In this document: positions 17,838 to 29,170 of the stretch, in pieces | How the letters are laid out: each line of letters opens with the position of its first letter | Position numbering within the stretch: position 1 is the first letter of the stretch | Assembly (NCBI GenBank): GCA_947178255.1 | Contig: CAMWXP010000003.1 | Location: forward strand, 1-64,000 | DNA length: 64,000 nucleotides | Reading direction: 5' to 3' | From: an uncultured Clostridia bacterium | Lineage (GTDB): Bacteria; Bacillota; Clostridia; Christensenellales; Pumilibacteraceae | The notes under the pieces: model-generated | What the model was told of the DNA's origin: nothing | The model's input: only the letters and a program-made list of their open reading frames with translations | Databases searched by the model: none | Position numbers and translations under genes: made by a program

Positions 17838-18446
17838 ATGGATTACACACAAGACAAAAAAAATATATGCGTAATCGGCATTACGGGTGGGATAGCGAGC
17901 GGCAAGACTGTTGCCACGACGGCGCTTACACAAGCGGGCTATACCGTTATAGACGCGGACGAGGTTTCGCGCGCACTGTTTGCATGCGGTACGGACGGCG
18001 AGCAGTCGATGATGCTCACCTTTCCGCAGGCTGTGGAAAACGGCAAGCTTAACCGCGGCGCGCTGCGCAAAATAATAGCAAAGGACAACGAGGCGCGGCA
18101 AAGGCTTAACGCGCTTACCCACCCCGCAATCGTCGCTCAAGTAAAAAAACTCATAGCCGCCGCAACGCCGCCAATAATTCTATCTGCCCCATTGCTGTTC
18201 GAGTCGGGATTATCTTCGCTGTGCGACGTTACCGTATGCGTGTACTGTCCCCGCCCTATCAGGCTGCAAAGACTGACCGCACGCGACAATATTTCATTAG
18301 AGGACGCGGCAAGCATAATCGACGCGCAAATACCCGACGCCGAGCGCTGCACGATAGCCGACTATATAGTCCGCTCCGACCGCGAGCAAGCGGAGTTTGT
18401 CGAGGAAGTTAAAAAATTAATTAAAACCATAATTCCGAATTCATAA
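17838..18446 (+). CDS. coaE: Dephospho-CoA kinase
   Basis: ICVIGITGGIASGKTVATTALTQAGYTVIDADEVSRALF; start trimmed because the tracked N-terminus reads repeat family A. Confidence 0.93.
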   Translation: MDYTQDKKNICVIGITGGIASGKTVATTALTQAGYTVIDADEVSRALFACGTDGEQSMMLTFPQAVENGKLNRGALRKIIAKDNEARQRLNALTHPAIVAQVKKLIAAATPPIILSAPLLFESGLSSLCDVTVCVYCPRPIRLQRLTARDNISLEDAASIIDAQIPDAERCTIADYIVRSDREQAEFVEEVKKLIKTIIPNS

Positions 18447-18459
18447 TTCCGAATTCCGA

Positions 18460-18490
18460 ATTAAAAAAAACCGCCCGAAGGCGGTTTTTT
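18460..18490. terminator. Bidirectional terminator between convergent genes
   Basis: AAAAAAAACCGCCCGAAGGCGGTTTTTTG. Confidence 0.8.
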
Positions 18491-18492
18491 GT

Positions 18493-21400
18493 TTATAAAG
18501 CTCTTATGCTCGCAATGGGCGGTTTGCGCGAATAAATGCTGACGGGGATGACTGTGGATATAAGCGCGGTTAAGAGAGCTATACCTAGCACACACAGTAT
18601 GGACAGCGGTCCAAACACGAATATGCTTACGCTCAGTCCGACGTCCTTTATGATTATGGAGTTGAGCAGCATGCACAGCCCGAACGCACCCAGTGCTGAT
18701 ATCGCAAAGCATATAACAGCGATTATAAGCGCTTCCGACATGAATATCTTGAACACGTCGGTAGTGCGTGCGCCGATAGCGCGGAGTATACCTATATCCT
18801 TCTTTTTGGCGGTGATGGACGCCGATATAAAGTTGAACATAAGAAGGAATGCAAACAGCGCGAATACAGCGCCCGCGATCATAAACGCCATTTCCAGCGT
18901 GTCTGCCGTGTCTATGATCATATCCAGCTGTTCGACTATTGCGTTTTTGATTTTAACTGCCGAATCGTCGTCTTGCCTTGCGCCCGACTTGTCGAGGAGC
19001 TGAGTAATAACCGCCCTCGAGCCGTCGTACGGAATGAGGATATTATTTATATATGCGTCCTTGGGCTGCCTGTACTTGGTTTGCTCTCTGTTTTCGTAGT
19101 AGTCCGTTCGCTCGGTATAGAACGTGTTGTACAAGTCGTCGCCCAGATAACAGCTGTAATGAGCTTCCTCAGTAAAGAATCCGACAATGTTTATTTGTTT
19201 CGGGCTTTCAGTGTCGTTTTGAATGACAAATGACAACGGTATGCCTATTTCGTCAAGCAGCGGCGAGACAAAGTTTACGGCGTACAATATTTTTTCCAAC
19301 GAACGGTCCTTTCCGTCTACGATTTCGCCAAGCACGGAAAGCGGCGCGTTATTGTGGACTGCCGTGTCCAAACCGCTTAGCCACTCGTTGTGCGCGTCGT
19401 TCCATTGTCCGTACGTGTCGTAATCTTCCTCCTTAGGCTCGGGATTTTCGGCGCGGTACTCCGCTTCGACCGCATCCGCCAATCTTTTGAGAACGGCCTT
19501 ATACTTGACGTCTTGCTCGACGCGCGCTTTGTTTACTTCGGCGTCGACGTACGCATTAACATCGTCCAAATACTGTAACAGCGCTTGATGGAATCTGTCG
19601 CTGTTATAATTGCCGTAATTGATTTTGTTCGGTTCCCAATGATACTCGTCGTACTCGCTTAACAGGGTTTCGTATTCTTCCGAGCCTTCCGGATGTCCGT
19701 CGGCAATAATTTGCTGTATATATTCGTTGCGGGAGCTTACGTATTGCGCATGTGCGGCGTTGTAGGCTTCGAGTTGCCCGTCTTCAAAGTCGTAGAACCG
19801 TTCCTCGTCGGAATCGGGCTCGGGATAAGTTTCCCTATACTCTTTATCCGCCGCTTGATACGCCTCACCGAGCATATTCCTATACTCGTCATTAAAAGTG
19901 ACATAGTAATATACATCGTACAAGCACTCATACATCGCGTCGATAACATTCAAAGCGCTTACCGCGCCCTCGCCGTTGCCTAACGAAGTTATTTTTTTGC
20001 CGTCGAATCCGTAAAGCTCCAAGGGCCTGTCCTCGTACTTGGCAAACCTTTGAAACGTTTTTGACCATGCTACTTCATCGTTGAGCGATTTACCGTCAAC
20101 ACGTATATTCGCGGAGTACATGCTCGATTTAAAATATGCATAGTTGTAATCGATATCGCCGCCGCCAAATGCCGCTTCGCGGAACACTTCGGGCGCTACG
20201 GCAACCGTCATGTACAGTCCGTTGTCGCGCTCGTTGCTCCAAGTATACGCCGAATAGCCTGCGTCCGTAGACTCGTTGTTATCCGCCGCTTGCTTTAAGG
20301 ACGCGTAGTTGTCGGGCACGTTCATACCCTTGAACACGCCGACTATTTTGTACTCCTCGTCGTCCACTTTTGCGGTGATCGGCTTGTCCTCCGACCACAA
20401 AATGTCTTGATATGAGCTTATCGTAAGCTGAGTGTTGTTTTCGCCGTAAACAAACTTGCTGCCGCTCGCTTTGCCCGCGTCGAATATAAAGTCGGTTATA
20501 GCCACTTCGTCGGCGGCGGTGGGCATTCTGCCCGCCAAAAGCCGAAGCTTGTCGCTTGCGGGCACCATTCCGCTTATGTTGGTAGAATAGAACATTTGCG
20601 CGGCGCCGCTTATGCTGAGGTTGGATATATTGTTGTTACCGCGATAGGATATCATAGGTATCGCGCCTTCGTACGACTTGGCGTAATCCTCGTACTCCTT
20701 TTCGGTAAACTTGGTGCTGCGGTAATCGGTATAAATCTCGCCGTCGCCGTAGTCGTACGTTACGTAATAAATCTTGCCCAGCGAAACGTAATTGATATTG
20801 GAATCGGTAAACGACTTGACGCTGACTTCCCTGCCGTCAAAAAGCATAAGCGTGGACGCCAAGCCGAACAGCACAAACGCGATAACGGAAAGGAATATGG
20901 TAAATACCAAACGTATAGGCTTGGTTTTAAGACTGCCCGCACCCATCTTGACGGCATGCTTTATCGGCAAGTGCGAACGTATGAGCTTTTGCGGCTCGTA
21001 CTGTTTGGGTACGGGCTGCTCCTTAATGTTCTCAAACGTACCCGAGCTTATTTCGGGACGATCCTCCTTAAACTGCGCTATCTTCTCCCGCGAAGTGGAT
21101 ATTACCGCAGTGCCGCCCGCCTTAGCCAAAAAGTTTTTTATGCTGACCAAGTCGGCGTCGGTAAGGCTGGCGCCGCTAGTAACGCACACCGTGTCCGTGC
21201 CGTAAAACTTGACGTTTTGCTCGTCCGTCGTTTCGGCTCTCGTCTGGTCGGAAATTATTTTGCCGTCTTTAAGCTCTATTATGCGGTCGCCGTACTGCTC
21301 GGCAAAATCGCGGTCGTGCGATATTACAATAACAAGCTTATTTTGGGACAGCTTTTTGAGCGTGTCGAAAACCTGCTGACCAGTCTTGCTGTCAAGCGCG

Positions 21401-21906
21401 CCCGTAGGCTCGTCCGCCATTATTATTTCGGGCTCCTTGACGAGCGCACGTGCAATGGCTACGCGCTGCTTTTGTCCGCCCGACAAAGTGTTGGGCTTGC
21501 GCGAAGCAAAGTCGGTAAGGTCGACGTCGGCAAGGATGCGGCCTATGACCGCCTTGTCCGGCTTTTTGTTTTGAAGCTCCAACGCGAGCGCAATGTTTTG
21601 CTCGACGGTAAACTCGTCCAGAATGTTGTATTCCTGAAATACAAACCCGACGTATGTATTGCGGTAGCTGTCAAAGTCCTGCGCGGAGAAATCCTTGCTG
21701 CTTTTGCCCTTGATTATTATTTCGCCCTCGTCCATACGGTCGAGTCCGCCGCAAACGTTGAGCAGCGTAGATTTACCGCTACCCGACTTACCGAGTATAA
21801 AAACCATTCCCGTTTCCGGGAAGTTGAGCGACACGTCGTCCAACGCTTTGGTGACCGCGCCCTTTTTGGTTGTGTACTCCTTTTTTAAATGTTTTACCTC
21901 TAACAT
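18493..21906 (-). CDS. ABC transporter, ATPase-permease fusion (MacB/FtsX type)
   Basis: [80 protein letters not shown]-terminal FtsX-like TM segments. Confidence 0.92.
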   Translation of the reverse strand: MLEVKHLKKEYTTKKGAVTKALDDVSLNFPETGMVFILGKSGSGKSTLLNVCGGLDRMDEGEIIIKGKSSKDFSAQDFDSYRNTYVGFVFQEYNILDEFTVEQNIALALELQNKKPDKAVIGRILADVDLTDFASRKPNTLSGGQKQRVAIARALVKEPEIIMADEPTGALDSKTGQQVFDTLKKLSQNKLVIVISHDRDFAEQYGDRIIELKDGKIISDQTRAETTDEQNVKFYGTDTVCVTSGASLTDADLVSIKNFLAKAGGTAVISTSREKIAQFKEDRPEISSGTFENIKEQPVPKQYEPQKLIRSHLPIKHAVKMGAGSLKTKPIRLVFTIFLSVIAFVLFGLASTLMLFDGREVSVKSFTDSNINYVSLGKIYYVTYDYGDGEIYTDYRSTKFTEKEYEDYAKSYEGAIPMISYRGNNNISNLSISGAAQMFYSTNISGMVPASDKLRLLAGRMPTAADEVAITDFIFDAGKASGSKFVYGENNTQLTISSYQDILWSEDKPITAKVDDEEYKIVGVFKGMNVPDNYASLKQAADNNESTDAGYSAYTWSNERDNGLYMTVAVAPEVFREAAFGGGDIDYNYAYFKSSMYSANIRVDGKSLNDEVAWSKTFQRFAKYEDRPLELYGFDGKKITSLGNGEGAVSALNVIDAMYECLYDVYYYVTFNDEYRNMLGEAYQAADKEYRETYPEPDSDEERFYDFEDGQLEAYNAAHAQYVSSRNEYIQQIIADGHPEGSEEYETLLSEYDEYHWEPNKINYGNYNSDRFHQALLQYLDDVNAYVDAEVNKARVEQDVKYKAVLKRLADAVEAEYRAENPEPKEEDYDTYGQWNDAHNEWLSGLDTAVHNNAPLSVLGEIVDGKDRSLEKILYAVNFVSPLLDEIGIPLSFVIQNDTESPKQINIVGFFTEEAHYSCYLGDDLYNTFYTERTDYYENREQTKYRQPKDAYINNILIPYDGSRAVITQLLDKSGARQDDDSAVKIKNAIVEQLDMIIDTADTLEMAFMIAGAVFALFAFLLMFNFISASITAKKKDIGILRAIGARTTDVFKIFMSEALIIAVICFAISALGAFGLCMLLNSIIIKDVGLSVSIFVFGPLSILCVLGIALLTALISTVIPVSIYSRKPPIASIRAL

Positions 21907-21997
21907 TTTTTTCTCCGAGTGAAGTAGTAAGATAATTTTATCACGACGCAAGCTGTTTGTCAATAAAGAATGCCGTTGCCGAGTGTTCTTTAAATAT

Positions 21998-22507
21998 TTA
22001 TCCGAACAGTCCGTACACCCTTTGCGCCTTGGATATATTGGCAATGTACTTTTGCGTTTCGGGAAAAACCGCTTCGCCGTCCAAAAATTTGCGGGCGTTG
22101 ACTTCCCCCGCATTGTACGCCATAAGCGCGGCGGTTACGTTGCCGTCGAATTTGTCTATAAGCAGCGACAAATAATAGCACCCGCAGCGCAGTGAATTTT
22201 CCGCGTCGTACATATCCGCGTTTTTGGGCAGTCCAAGTGCGACGGCGCACGCGTCGAAGGTTTCGGGCATCAACTGCATAAGCCCCTTTGCGCCCTTATG
22301 CGAAGTAGCGTTACGATCGAACCTGCTTTCCGCCCACACCACCGACTTGACGAGCGGGCGCGACAACCCGAACTCGTCCGCCGCCGCACATACCTTGTCC
22401 GTGTACTTGTTGGGAAATATTACGCACAGCGTTACCGCGGAAATGGAAATGAACGCAAACGCCGCCGCTATTACAGCGGTAGCCAAAAACCTAATGGACT
22501 TTTTCAT
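21998..22507 (-). CDS. Lytic transglycosylase (SLT domain)
   Basis: VKSVVWAESRFDRNATSHKGAKGLMQLMPETF...LIDKFDGNVTAALMAYNAG. Confidence 0.92.
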   Translation of the reverse strand: MKKSIRFLATAVIAAAFAFISISAVTLCVIFPNKYTDKVCAAADEFGLSRPLVKSVVWAESRFDRNATSHKGAKGLMQLMPETFDACAVALGLPKNADMYDAENSLRCGCYYLSLLIDKFDGNVTAALMAYNAGEVNARKFLDGEAVFPETQKYIANISKAQRVYGLFG

Positions 22508-22590
22508 ATATGTAGTGTATGCGAATAATCAATTCGGAATGCGGAATTATGAATTCGGAATTGAATGAAAAGATTTTATTAAAGTAATTG

Positions 22591-22732
22591 TGCGGCTAAC
22601 GCCTAGATTTCTCCGCTTCGTTCGCTACGCTCACTTCGGTCGAAATGATGGGAGTAAGAGCTTTACTTTTTAGCTCAGTCTACACCACCCATCACCCCGA
22701 GCGTAGCCGAGGGGTCTAGGCGAACCGCCGCA
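22591..22732. repeat. Interspersed repeat family B, copy 3
   Basis: TGCGGCTAACGCCTAGATTTCTCC...TCGAAATGATGGGAG...CATCACCCCGAGCG...GGTCTAGGCGAACCGCCGCA. Confidence 0.85.
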
Positions 22733-22771
22733 TATAGGTATCGCTATTATCGCCATTAATTCCGAATTCAA

Positions 22772-25657
22772 TTAATACACCGTTGTCGGCTTGCCGTCGG
22801 CGCCGTAATGCCAGCAGTTGCCGCCCTCTATTTCCGTTTCCGAATAGAAGTATTTTGTAGCGTTTTTAAGCACGGTATTGTCGTCGACTATTTGTATTGC
22901 GTTCCACTGCTCCTCGGTGCCTTCGTAATATATAGCAACGGTTTCGGGACAGCCGTTTAATGCACCGCCGGCGAAGTAATTGACAGACTGCGGGATAATC
23001 ACGCTTTCCAATGCGTCGCAAGAATCAAAATAGCTAAACTTAACGGACGTTATTCCCGCAGAAAGCTTGACGTATTCCAAACCGGAACAGCCCGAAAATA
23101 CCGACGAATACATAGTCTTAACGCTATCCGGAATAGTCACCTCCGTAAGACTGCTGCAATTGTAAAACGCGCCGTGATCTATGGTAAGCAGTCCGTCGTT
23201 CATTATTACCTCGGTGAGATTATTGCAATATTCAAAGGCGAACGACCCGACGTATTTCAGCTCTGCGTTAAACTTGAACGACCTTACCACGCTTCTCGAA
23301 TTTTCATACCTAAACAAATTGTTGCATATACCGACAGTACCCTCGTCGAGCTCCAAGTCAACGGGTTCGGTGCTACTGCTTTTAAACGCATACGCCCACT
23401 TATCCACGTATTGAAGCCCGTTATCGGCCATGCGTATCAAACCGTCGCAACCCTCGAACGCATAAGCAAGTACGCTTGTAACGCTGTCGGGAATGCTGAA
23501 CGCGTCGCTTGTTATAGTCGTATTACGGCAAAACACGTGACCTCCGATTGCCGTAACGCTGCCGTCGGTTGGAATGACCGAAGTCTTACAACCGAGCTCA
23601 AACAGCTTGGAGTTTGTCCTAATTACGCAGTTGCCCGACGACGCGTATACTTTGTTGCCGTCGGCCACGGTAAGCGACGTAACGTTGTCGCTGCCGAATA
23701 AAGTCATATAACCGACGTTGGTAACACCGGCGGAAAACTTGACGCTTTTTAAATTCGGTTTATACGCCAAACCGTACTGATATATCTTATAGCCTGCGCC
23801 GTTGTAGCTGTTCGGCAAAACGACGTCCTCGTCGTCGCCCCAATAATCCATAAGGTACGTTACTTGCTCGTTCGGAAAGGTTCTGTCATTTAAAATAGCA
23901 AACGAAAAACCGTCGTCGGTATCGTGTATAATGCTCTCCTCCGAAGCATCGGTATGCACTACCACCGACGAGCCGAAGGAATACGACGCTTGCGAAAGGT
24001 TGTATACCTCCACAAGCTTGTAGCAATAGTTAAACGCCCATGTCTCAATATATTCCACGTTAGACGGAATGGTAATGCTGAGCAGTGAAATGCACCCTTC
24101 GAAAGACCTAAACCCTATTTTCTTTACGCCGCTGCCTATCGTGACGTTGCGCAAGGAATAACAGTTTACAAAGGCGCTGGTGCTTATTTCTTCTACTCCG
24201 TCGCCTATTTTGACGGTGCGTAAATTAGTGCAGCCGCAAAATCCAGCCGACAGCGTCGTTACCGTATCGGGAATATCGACCTCGGTAAGCGCTGTACAAA
24301 AATCAAATGCAGCGTCTATGTTGCGCACTTCCGCACCGAACGTAATATCCGTGAGCGCCGAGCAGTATATAAACGCTCCGTCACATATTTTTTCGCAATG
24401 AAATTGGGCGCTTGTAAGTGCCGTACACTTAACAAAGGCATATTTGCCTACCGATTTACATGTCGCGGGAATGGTTATCGATTTAAGCGACGAGCAACGC
24501 TCAAACGCGTAATCGCCAAGCTCCTCCAATGCGGCGGGAATTTGAATATCGTCAAGCGCCGTACAGTCCTCGAATGCGCTACGTCCTATTTTGGTTACGT
24601 TATCGGTCAGCTTAACTTGTTTTAACGCCGTGCAACGGTAGAAGGTATAATTTTCCACTTCGGTCACGCCGCTCGGGATTTCTATACTTTTGAGCGCCGC
24701 GCAGCCTCTAAAAGCATACTCGTCTATCTCGGTAACGGTATTCGGCAAACGTATACTTTCAAGCGCAGTGCAGCCGTCAAAGGTGTACTCCTCTATACCC
24801 TCCAAGCCCCCCGACAGCGTTATACTTTTCAGCTTTTCGCAGTTTTGGAACGCTTTTTGTCCTATATAAGTTACGCCGTCATGCATAGTGACGGAAACAA
24901 GGTTGTGGCAGTCAGAAAAAGCCGCCGTGTCTATCCACGTGACAACGCTCGGAATAGTGATTGTAGAAACATTGTTGTCGACAACGCCGGTTACCGTATA
25001 TCCGAACGCATTCCTCGCATACTTAAACGGCGCAAGCTGCCTTTGGATATCCTTTTTTATATCCAATTTGGCATAAAGATACATGTCGCCTTTTATTACT
25101 TCATTCAACAAATCATAGCTATTGCCAAGCGTGGTTTCCCAGCCCTGCAATTCCATATATTCGTCGTACGGTGTGACTGTAGGCGCGGTTACTTTGGTGC
25201 CGTATACGGCCTTTACCGTGCGCACGTCGGAGCCGTCGTCAAACCTGCCTTCCTCGGCATAGAACGTGACAGTACATTCCCTAACCCATACCGCATAGAT
25301 AAACGTATCCTGCGAAATCTTTTCGACGTCGAACAGCCACATAGGGTCGTCTGCTCGACCGGTGGTATTCCAGCCCCAAAACACGTAGCCGTCGCGCTGC
25401 GGGATTTCGGTCGGGCGAGCTACGGTGGTGTTCTTGTCTATCGTCACCGTATACAGCCTTTCACCGTTTATCCTGCCGTCGCCCGCGTCGAACGAGACTG
25501 TGCATGAGTACGGATCTTTGGGTCTGTCGCCCGTACCGCCGCCGTTGCCACTGCCATTGCCGCCGCCAAAACTACACGCAAAAACGGTGACTATTATCGC
25601 CGTTACGACGACGATTGCCCACACCGCTAATACTATTGGTCTGCGTGTAAACTTCAT
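22772..25657 (-). CDS. BspA-like leucine-rich repeat (LRR_5) surface lipoprotein with N-terminal Listeria-Bacteroides-type repeats
   Basis: Many ...AFSDCHNLVSVTMHDGVTYIGQKAFQNCEKLKSITL... units; lipobox-like VTVFACS; WGWNTTG repeat. Confidence 0.92.
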   Translation of the reverse strand: MKFTRRPIVLAVWAIVVVTAIIVTVFACSFGGGNGSGNGGGTGDRPKDPYSCTVSFDAGDGRINGERLYTVTIDKNTTVARPTEIPQRDGYVFWGWNTTGRADDPMWLFDVEKISQDTFIYAVWVRECTVTFYAEEGRFDDGSDVRTVKAVYGTKVTAPTVTPYDEYMELQGWETTLGNSYDLLNEVIKGDMYLYAKLDIKKDIQRQLAPFKYARNAFGYTVTGVVDNNVSTITIPSVVTWIDTAAFSDCHNLVSVTMHDGVTYIGQKAFQNCEKLKSITLSGGLEGIEEYTFDGCTALESIRLPNTVTEIDEYAFRGCAALKSIEIPSGVTEVENYTFYRCTALKQVKLTDNVTKIGRSAFEDCTALDDIQIPAALEELGDYAFERCSSLKSITIPATCKSVGKYAFVKCTALTSAQFHCEKICDGAFIYCSALTDITFGAEVRNIDAAFDFCTALTEVDIPDTVTTLSAGFCGCTNLRTVKIGDGVEEISTSAFVNCYSLRNVTIGSGVKKIGFRSFEGCISLLSITIPSNVEYIETWAFNYCYKLVEVYNLSQASYSFGSSVVVHTDASEESIIHDTDDGFSFAILNDRTFPNEQVTYLMDYWGDDEDVVLPNSYNGAGYKIYQYGLAYKPNLKSVKFSAGVTNVGYMTLFGSDNVTSLTVADGNKVYASSGNCVIRTNSKLFELGCKTSVIPTDGSVTAIGGHVFCRNTTITSDAFSIPDSVTSVLAYAFEGCDGLIRMADNGLQYVDKWAYAFKSSSTEPVDLELDEGTVGICNNLFRYENSRSVVRSFKFNAELKYVGSFAFEYCNNLTEVIMNDGLLTIDHGAFYNCSSLTEVTIPDSVKTMYSSVFSGCSGLEYVKLSAGITSVKFSYFDSCDALESVIIPQSVNYFAGGALNGCPETVAIYYEGTEEQWNAIQIVDDNTVLKNATKYFYSETEIEGGNCWHYGADGKPTTVY

Positions 25658-25689
25658 GCGTACAATCCTTTCGTGGTATTCTTAATAAA

Positions 25690-25765
25690 ATTATACGCGA
25701 GCTTTTTTCCGCTGTCAATAGCGCAAAAGCCCTTTACGGCAATTCTAATCATATTCTAATGTTGT
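25690..25765 (-). promoter_or_regulatory. Sigma-70-type promoter plus conserved upstream element
   Basis: Minus strand TTGACA (25718-25713), 17-nt spacer, TATAAT (25695-25690); upstream ATTAGAATATGATTAGAATTGCCGTAAAGGGCTTTT shared with the next gene's promoter. Confidence 0.75.
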
Positions 25766-25806
25766 ACTAATAAAGCATTAAGAAAACAATTCGAAATGGT
25801 GAATAG

Positions 25807-25928
25807 GTCGCCCCTCATCCACCGCAAGCGGTCCCCCTTCCCCCACGGGGAAGGTAATCGGTGATAAAGCCACACCACATGAGGACCTTCCCTTGGGGGA
25901 AGGTGCCCGAAGGGCAGATGAGGGCAAT
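25807..25928. repeat. Interspersed repeat family C, copy 2
   Basis: Same ends and core as 3505..3630. Confidence 0.85.
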
Positions 25929-25987
25929 TACTAAAATTTCAACCTTATTTTTAATTCCGAATTCATAATTCCGAATTCCGAATTTAA

Positions 25988-28741
25988 TTAATACACCGTT
26001 GTCGGCCTGCCGTCGGCGCCATAGTGCCAGCAGTTTACGCCTTCGATTTCCGTTTCCGAATAGAAGTATTTTGTTGCATTTATAATAGCGGTATTACCGT
26101 TTTCTATTTCAATTGCATTCCATTGCTGCTCGCTGCCGCAATAATAAACGTTTACGGTGTCGGGGCAGTTTAGAAACACGCTGTAACCTATATGTTCGAT
26201 CGACTGCGGAATTACTATCGCGTTAAGCGCATGGCAATTATAAAAAATTTGAGTGTTCGATTTATTAAACGCTGCCGGCAGTTTGGCGTAAGCGAGTGCC
26301 GTACAACCGTAAAATGCGCCCCAGCCTACCGTCGTTACGCTGTCGGGCAACACTGCTTCTTGCAGCTTTTCGCAATCGTAAAACGCACTGCCGTTTATAA
26401 TTAAAAGCCCGTCGTTAAAGTTAACGGAAGTAAGCTCCTTGCAATCGAAAAACGCCGCGCTGCCCACGTATCTCATGTCGTCGTTAAACGTGACCGACCG
26501 TATGCAATTATAATAAAAAAACGCATACTCCGCTATGCCCACCGTGCCCGATTGAAATTGCAAATCGAGCTTTTCCTGACTCATTTGATCGAAGTCGCCC
26601 AACGCAATCGCCCATTTATCCACGTACACGATATGATTGACCGTGCGCATTATCCCGCTGCAACCGTTGAATGCGTAGCGCTCCACTTGCGTAACGGTAT
26701 CGGGAATTTTAAACACTTGGTTCCCCATCATCTCGTTTGCGCAAAACACGTAGTTGCCTATCGTCGTAACGCTGCCGTCCGTCGGAATGACCGACGTCTT
26801 GCAACCGAGTATAAACTTTTTGTCCGCGGTGTTAATTACGCAGTTGCCCGCCGACGAAAGCCACGGGTTTGCACTGTCCACTATCAGCTTCGTAACGTTG
26901 TCGCTTGCATACAAAACGTTTTCCTTGACGTCCTTAACGCCCGCCGAAAACTTGACGCTGTTTAATTTGCGGTTGTGCGACAATGCGTACTTGAATATCT
27001 TGTAGCTGCCGCCGTTGTAGTTATCGGGCAAAACGATATCCGCACTACCACCCGAATAGTCCAAAAGGAAGGGCGTTTGCGAGTACGGATACACTTCTTT
27101 ATCCCTATACATGCAGAACGAAAATCCGTCGTCCGTCGTATGTATAATACTCTCATCGTCCGCGTCTGTATGCACGGCGGCGTACGTATCGATGCTCGTA
27201 CCGTCAAGCGATACGCTCGACAGGTTGTATACCTCCACAAGCTTTTGGCATCCCATAAACGCACCCGAGCCGATTGACTGCACGCTAGACGGTATGGTAA
27301 TGCTTTGCAGCGACGCACAATTTTGGAAAGCGCTCATTCCTATCGATTGCACTCCGCTGCCGATGGTCACGTTTCTTAAAGCTGCGCATGATGAAAACGT
27401 CAAAGCCGGTATTTCTTTTATGCCGTTGCCTATCGTAACGGTGCGAATATCACGGCTGCTACTTAACGTCGAACCTATATTCTGCACTTCGTCGCCAAAC
27501 GTAAATTCCGTAATTGCCGTGCAACCGTCAAACACCGAATTCCTTATTGATTTGCAATGCAATTCGACGCTTGCCAACTGCGTGCAATCTTTAAACGCGT
27601 ATGCACCTAACAATATGCAAGTAGCCGGTACCGTTATCTTTTTCAGCGCAGCGCAGTTCTGAAAAGCGTAATTGTCAATAGTGACAACGACGGGAATTTT
27701 GACGTCGGTAAGCGCCGTGCAACCCGCGAAAGCATAACCGCCGATATTTTTGACAGTGGCGAGCATTTGAAAATCGGTCAGCGCAGTACAGCCTTGAAAC
27801 GCACGACTCCCCACCTTGGTGAGCGTATCGGTCAGTCGTATTCGTTCGAGCGACGAACAACCGTCAAATGTATAATCTTCTATACTCGTCAAGCCCGACG
27901 GTAGGGTTACGCTTTTCAGCTTTTTGCAGTTTTGGAATGCGTTTTGCCCTATCTCGGTTACGCTGTCCGATATGACAATCGAGGTAAGGTTGTCGCACCC
28001 CGCAAAAGCCCCCGGGCTTATGCTTGTAACAATGTCGGGCACGGTGAGCGCGCCCGAAACGGTTTTGTCCACAATGCCGTCTATTCTGTAACCGTCGTCC
28101 GTTTTGGTATACCTAAACGGCGCAAGCACTTTTCGAATATCCTTTTTGAGATCCCAATGGGCATAAAGCTCAACGCCGAAATATCCGATTGTCGGCTCCG
28201 AAAAATCCCATCTATCTCCCCATTTGTTTGCCCAGTACGCCAACTCCATTGATTCGTCGGGCGGAGTAACCTTTGGCGCGGTCAGCTTGTCGCCGTACGC
28301 AATGGTGAATGTGTACGTGTCGGTGCCGTCCTCAAAGGTGCCGCCATCGGCATAAAACGTGACCGTACATTCTTTTACCCACACGGCGTAGATAGTCATA
28401 TCGTCGGTTATCTTTTCGACGTCGAACTGCCACATAGGGTCGTACTCGTAGCCGGTTGTGTTCCAGCCCCAAAATACGTAGCCTTCCGCATACGGGATTT
28501 CGCTCGGGCGCTTGACAAGCGTACCCTTCTCTACCTCCACCCTGTACGAGGTATAGTCGTTTATCCTACCGCCGTTCATGTCGAACGTGACGATACATGA
28601 GTATTTGTTGGCAATATCGCCGTTGCCGTCGCCGTCGTCTTTATCGGAACTGCCGCACGAAAAAACCGTGGCGATTATAGCCGCAATAACGGCGGCAACC
28701 CAGACCACAAGTATAATAAGTTTTTTGCGTGTAAGCGTCAT
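25988..28741 (-). CDS. BspA-like LRR_5 surface lipoprotein, tandem paralogue of 22772..25657
   Basis: Same architecture and C-terminus (TKYFYSETEIEGVNCWHYGADGRPTTVY); ATVFSCGSS lipobox-like; ATG at 28741. Confidence 0.92.
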   Translation of the reverse strand: MTLTRKKLIILVVWVAAVIAAIIATVFSCGSSDKDDGDGNGDIANKYSCIVTFDMNGGRINDYTSYRVEVEKGTLVKRPSEIPYAEGYVFWGWNTTGYEYDPMWQFDVEKITDDMTIYAVWVKECTVTFYADGGTFEDGTDTYTFTIAYGDKLTAPKVTPPDESMELAYWANKWGDRWDFSEPTIGYFGVELYAHWDLKKDIRKVLAPFRYTKTDDGYRIDGIVDKTVSGALTVPDIVTSISPGAFAGCDNLTSIVISDSVTEIGQNAFQNCKKLKSVTLPSGLTSIEDYTFDGCSSLERIRLTDTLTKVGSRAFQGCTALTDFQMLATVKNIGGYAFAGCTALTDVKIPVVVTIDNYAFQNCAALKKITVPATCILLGAYAFKDCTQLASVELHCKSIRNSVFDGCTAITEFTFGDEVQNIGSTLSSSRDIRTVTIGNGIKEIPALTFSSCAALRNVTIGSGVQSIGMSAFQNCASLQSITIPSSVQSIGSGAFMGCQKLVEVYNLSSVSLDGTSIDTYAAVHTDADDESIIHTTDDGFSFCMYRDKEVYPYSQTPFLLDYSGGSADIVLPDNYNGGSYKIFKYALSHNRKLNSVKFSAGVKDVKENVLYASDNVTKLIVDSANPWLSSAGNCVINTADKKFILGCKTSVIPTDGSVTTIGNYVFCANEMMGNQVFKIPDTVTQVERYAFNGCSGIMRTVNHIVYVDKWAIALGDFDQMSQEKLDLQFQSGTVGIAEYAFFYYNCIRSVTFNDDMRYVGSAAFFDCKELTSVNFNDGLLIINGSAFYDCEKLQEAVLPDSVTTVGWGAFYGCTALAYAKLPAAFNKSNTQIFYNCHALNAIVIPQSIEHIGYSVFLNCPDTVNVYYCGSEQQWNAIEIENGNTAIINATKYFYSETEIEGVNCWHYGADGRPTTVY

Positions 28742-28773
28742 GAACAAAACCCTTTTTCAGCGTTCTTAATAAA

Positions 28774-28850
28774 ATTATACGCCCGCCCACGCACCGCTGT
28801 CAATAGCGTAAAAGCCCTTTACGGCAATTCTAATGATATTCTAATGTTGT
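28774..28850 (-). promoter_or_regulatory. Sigma-70-type promoter plus conserved upstream element
   Basis: Minus strand TTGACA (28803-28798), 18-nt spacer, TATAAT (28779-28774); upstream ATTAGAATATCATTAGAATTGCCGTAAAGGGCTTTT. Confidence 0.75.
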
Positions 28851-28878
28851 TATAATGATTGATATGACAAGATCACTA

Positions 28879-29019
28879 TGCGGCGGTTCGCCTAGACCCC
28901 TCCGCGTTGGTCGGGGTGATGGGAGTAAGCAAATCTATTCAAAAAAGTCAAATCCAAATCCCATCATTTCGACCGAAGCGCGTTAGCGCGAAGCGGAGAA
29001 ATCCAGGCGTAGCCGCACA
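28879..29019. repeat. Interspersed repeat family B, copy 4 (opposite orientation)
   Basis: TGCGGCGGTTCGCCTAGACCCC...CCCATCATTTCGACCGAAGCGCGTTAGCGCGAAGCGGAGAAATCCAGGCGTAGCCGCA. Confidence 0.85.
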
Positions 29020-29051
29020 ATATTTAAATCTAATCCTTATTTCTTATCTAA

Positions 29052-29084
29052 CAAAAAATCCACCGAACGGCGGATTTTTGTATT
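29052..29084 (-). terminator. Terminator hairpin, best base-paired on the minus strand
   Basis: Minus strand AAAAATCCGCCGTTCGGTGGATTTTTT. Confidence 0.7.
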
Positions 29085-29167
29085 TTTAAATTCCGTTATA
29101 TGTCAGCTTGTCGTTGTAGGCATAGCCCGCTACGACAGTATGTCTGCCGCGCAGCATCGGCTTTCCT
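29070..29167 (-). pseudogene. Duplicated 3' end of the topoisomerase A gene (98 bp, 26 codons plus stop and trailer)
   Basis: Aligns without gaps to 31334..31431, 89/98 identical; translation [26 protein letters not shown] in both; all 9 differences are synonymous. Confidence 0.9.
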
Positions 29168-29170
29168 TTG

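Noticed and set aside
16959-18140. Minus-strand ORFs 16959..18140 and 15156..16322
   Set aside because: Antisense to polA/coaE and crossing repeat family A; no recognisable domain.
20596-21888. Plus-strand ORF 430 aa
   Set aside because: Antisense shadow of the ABC transporter gene.
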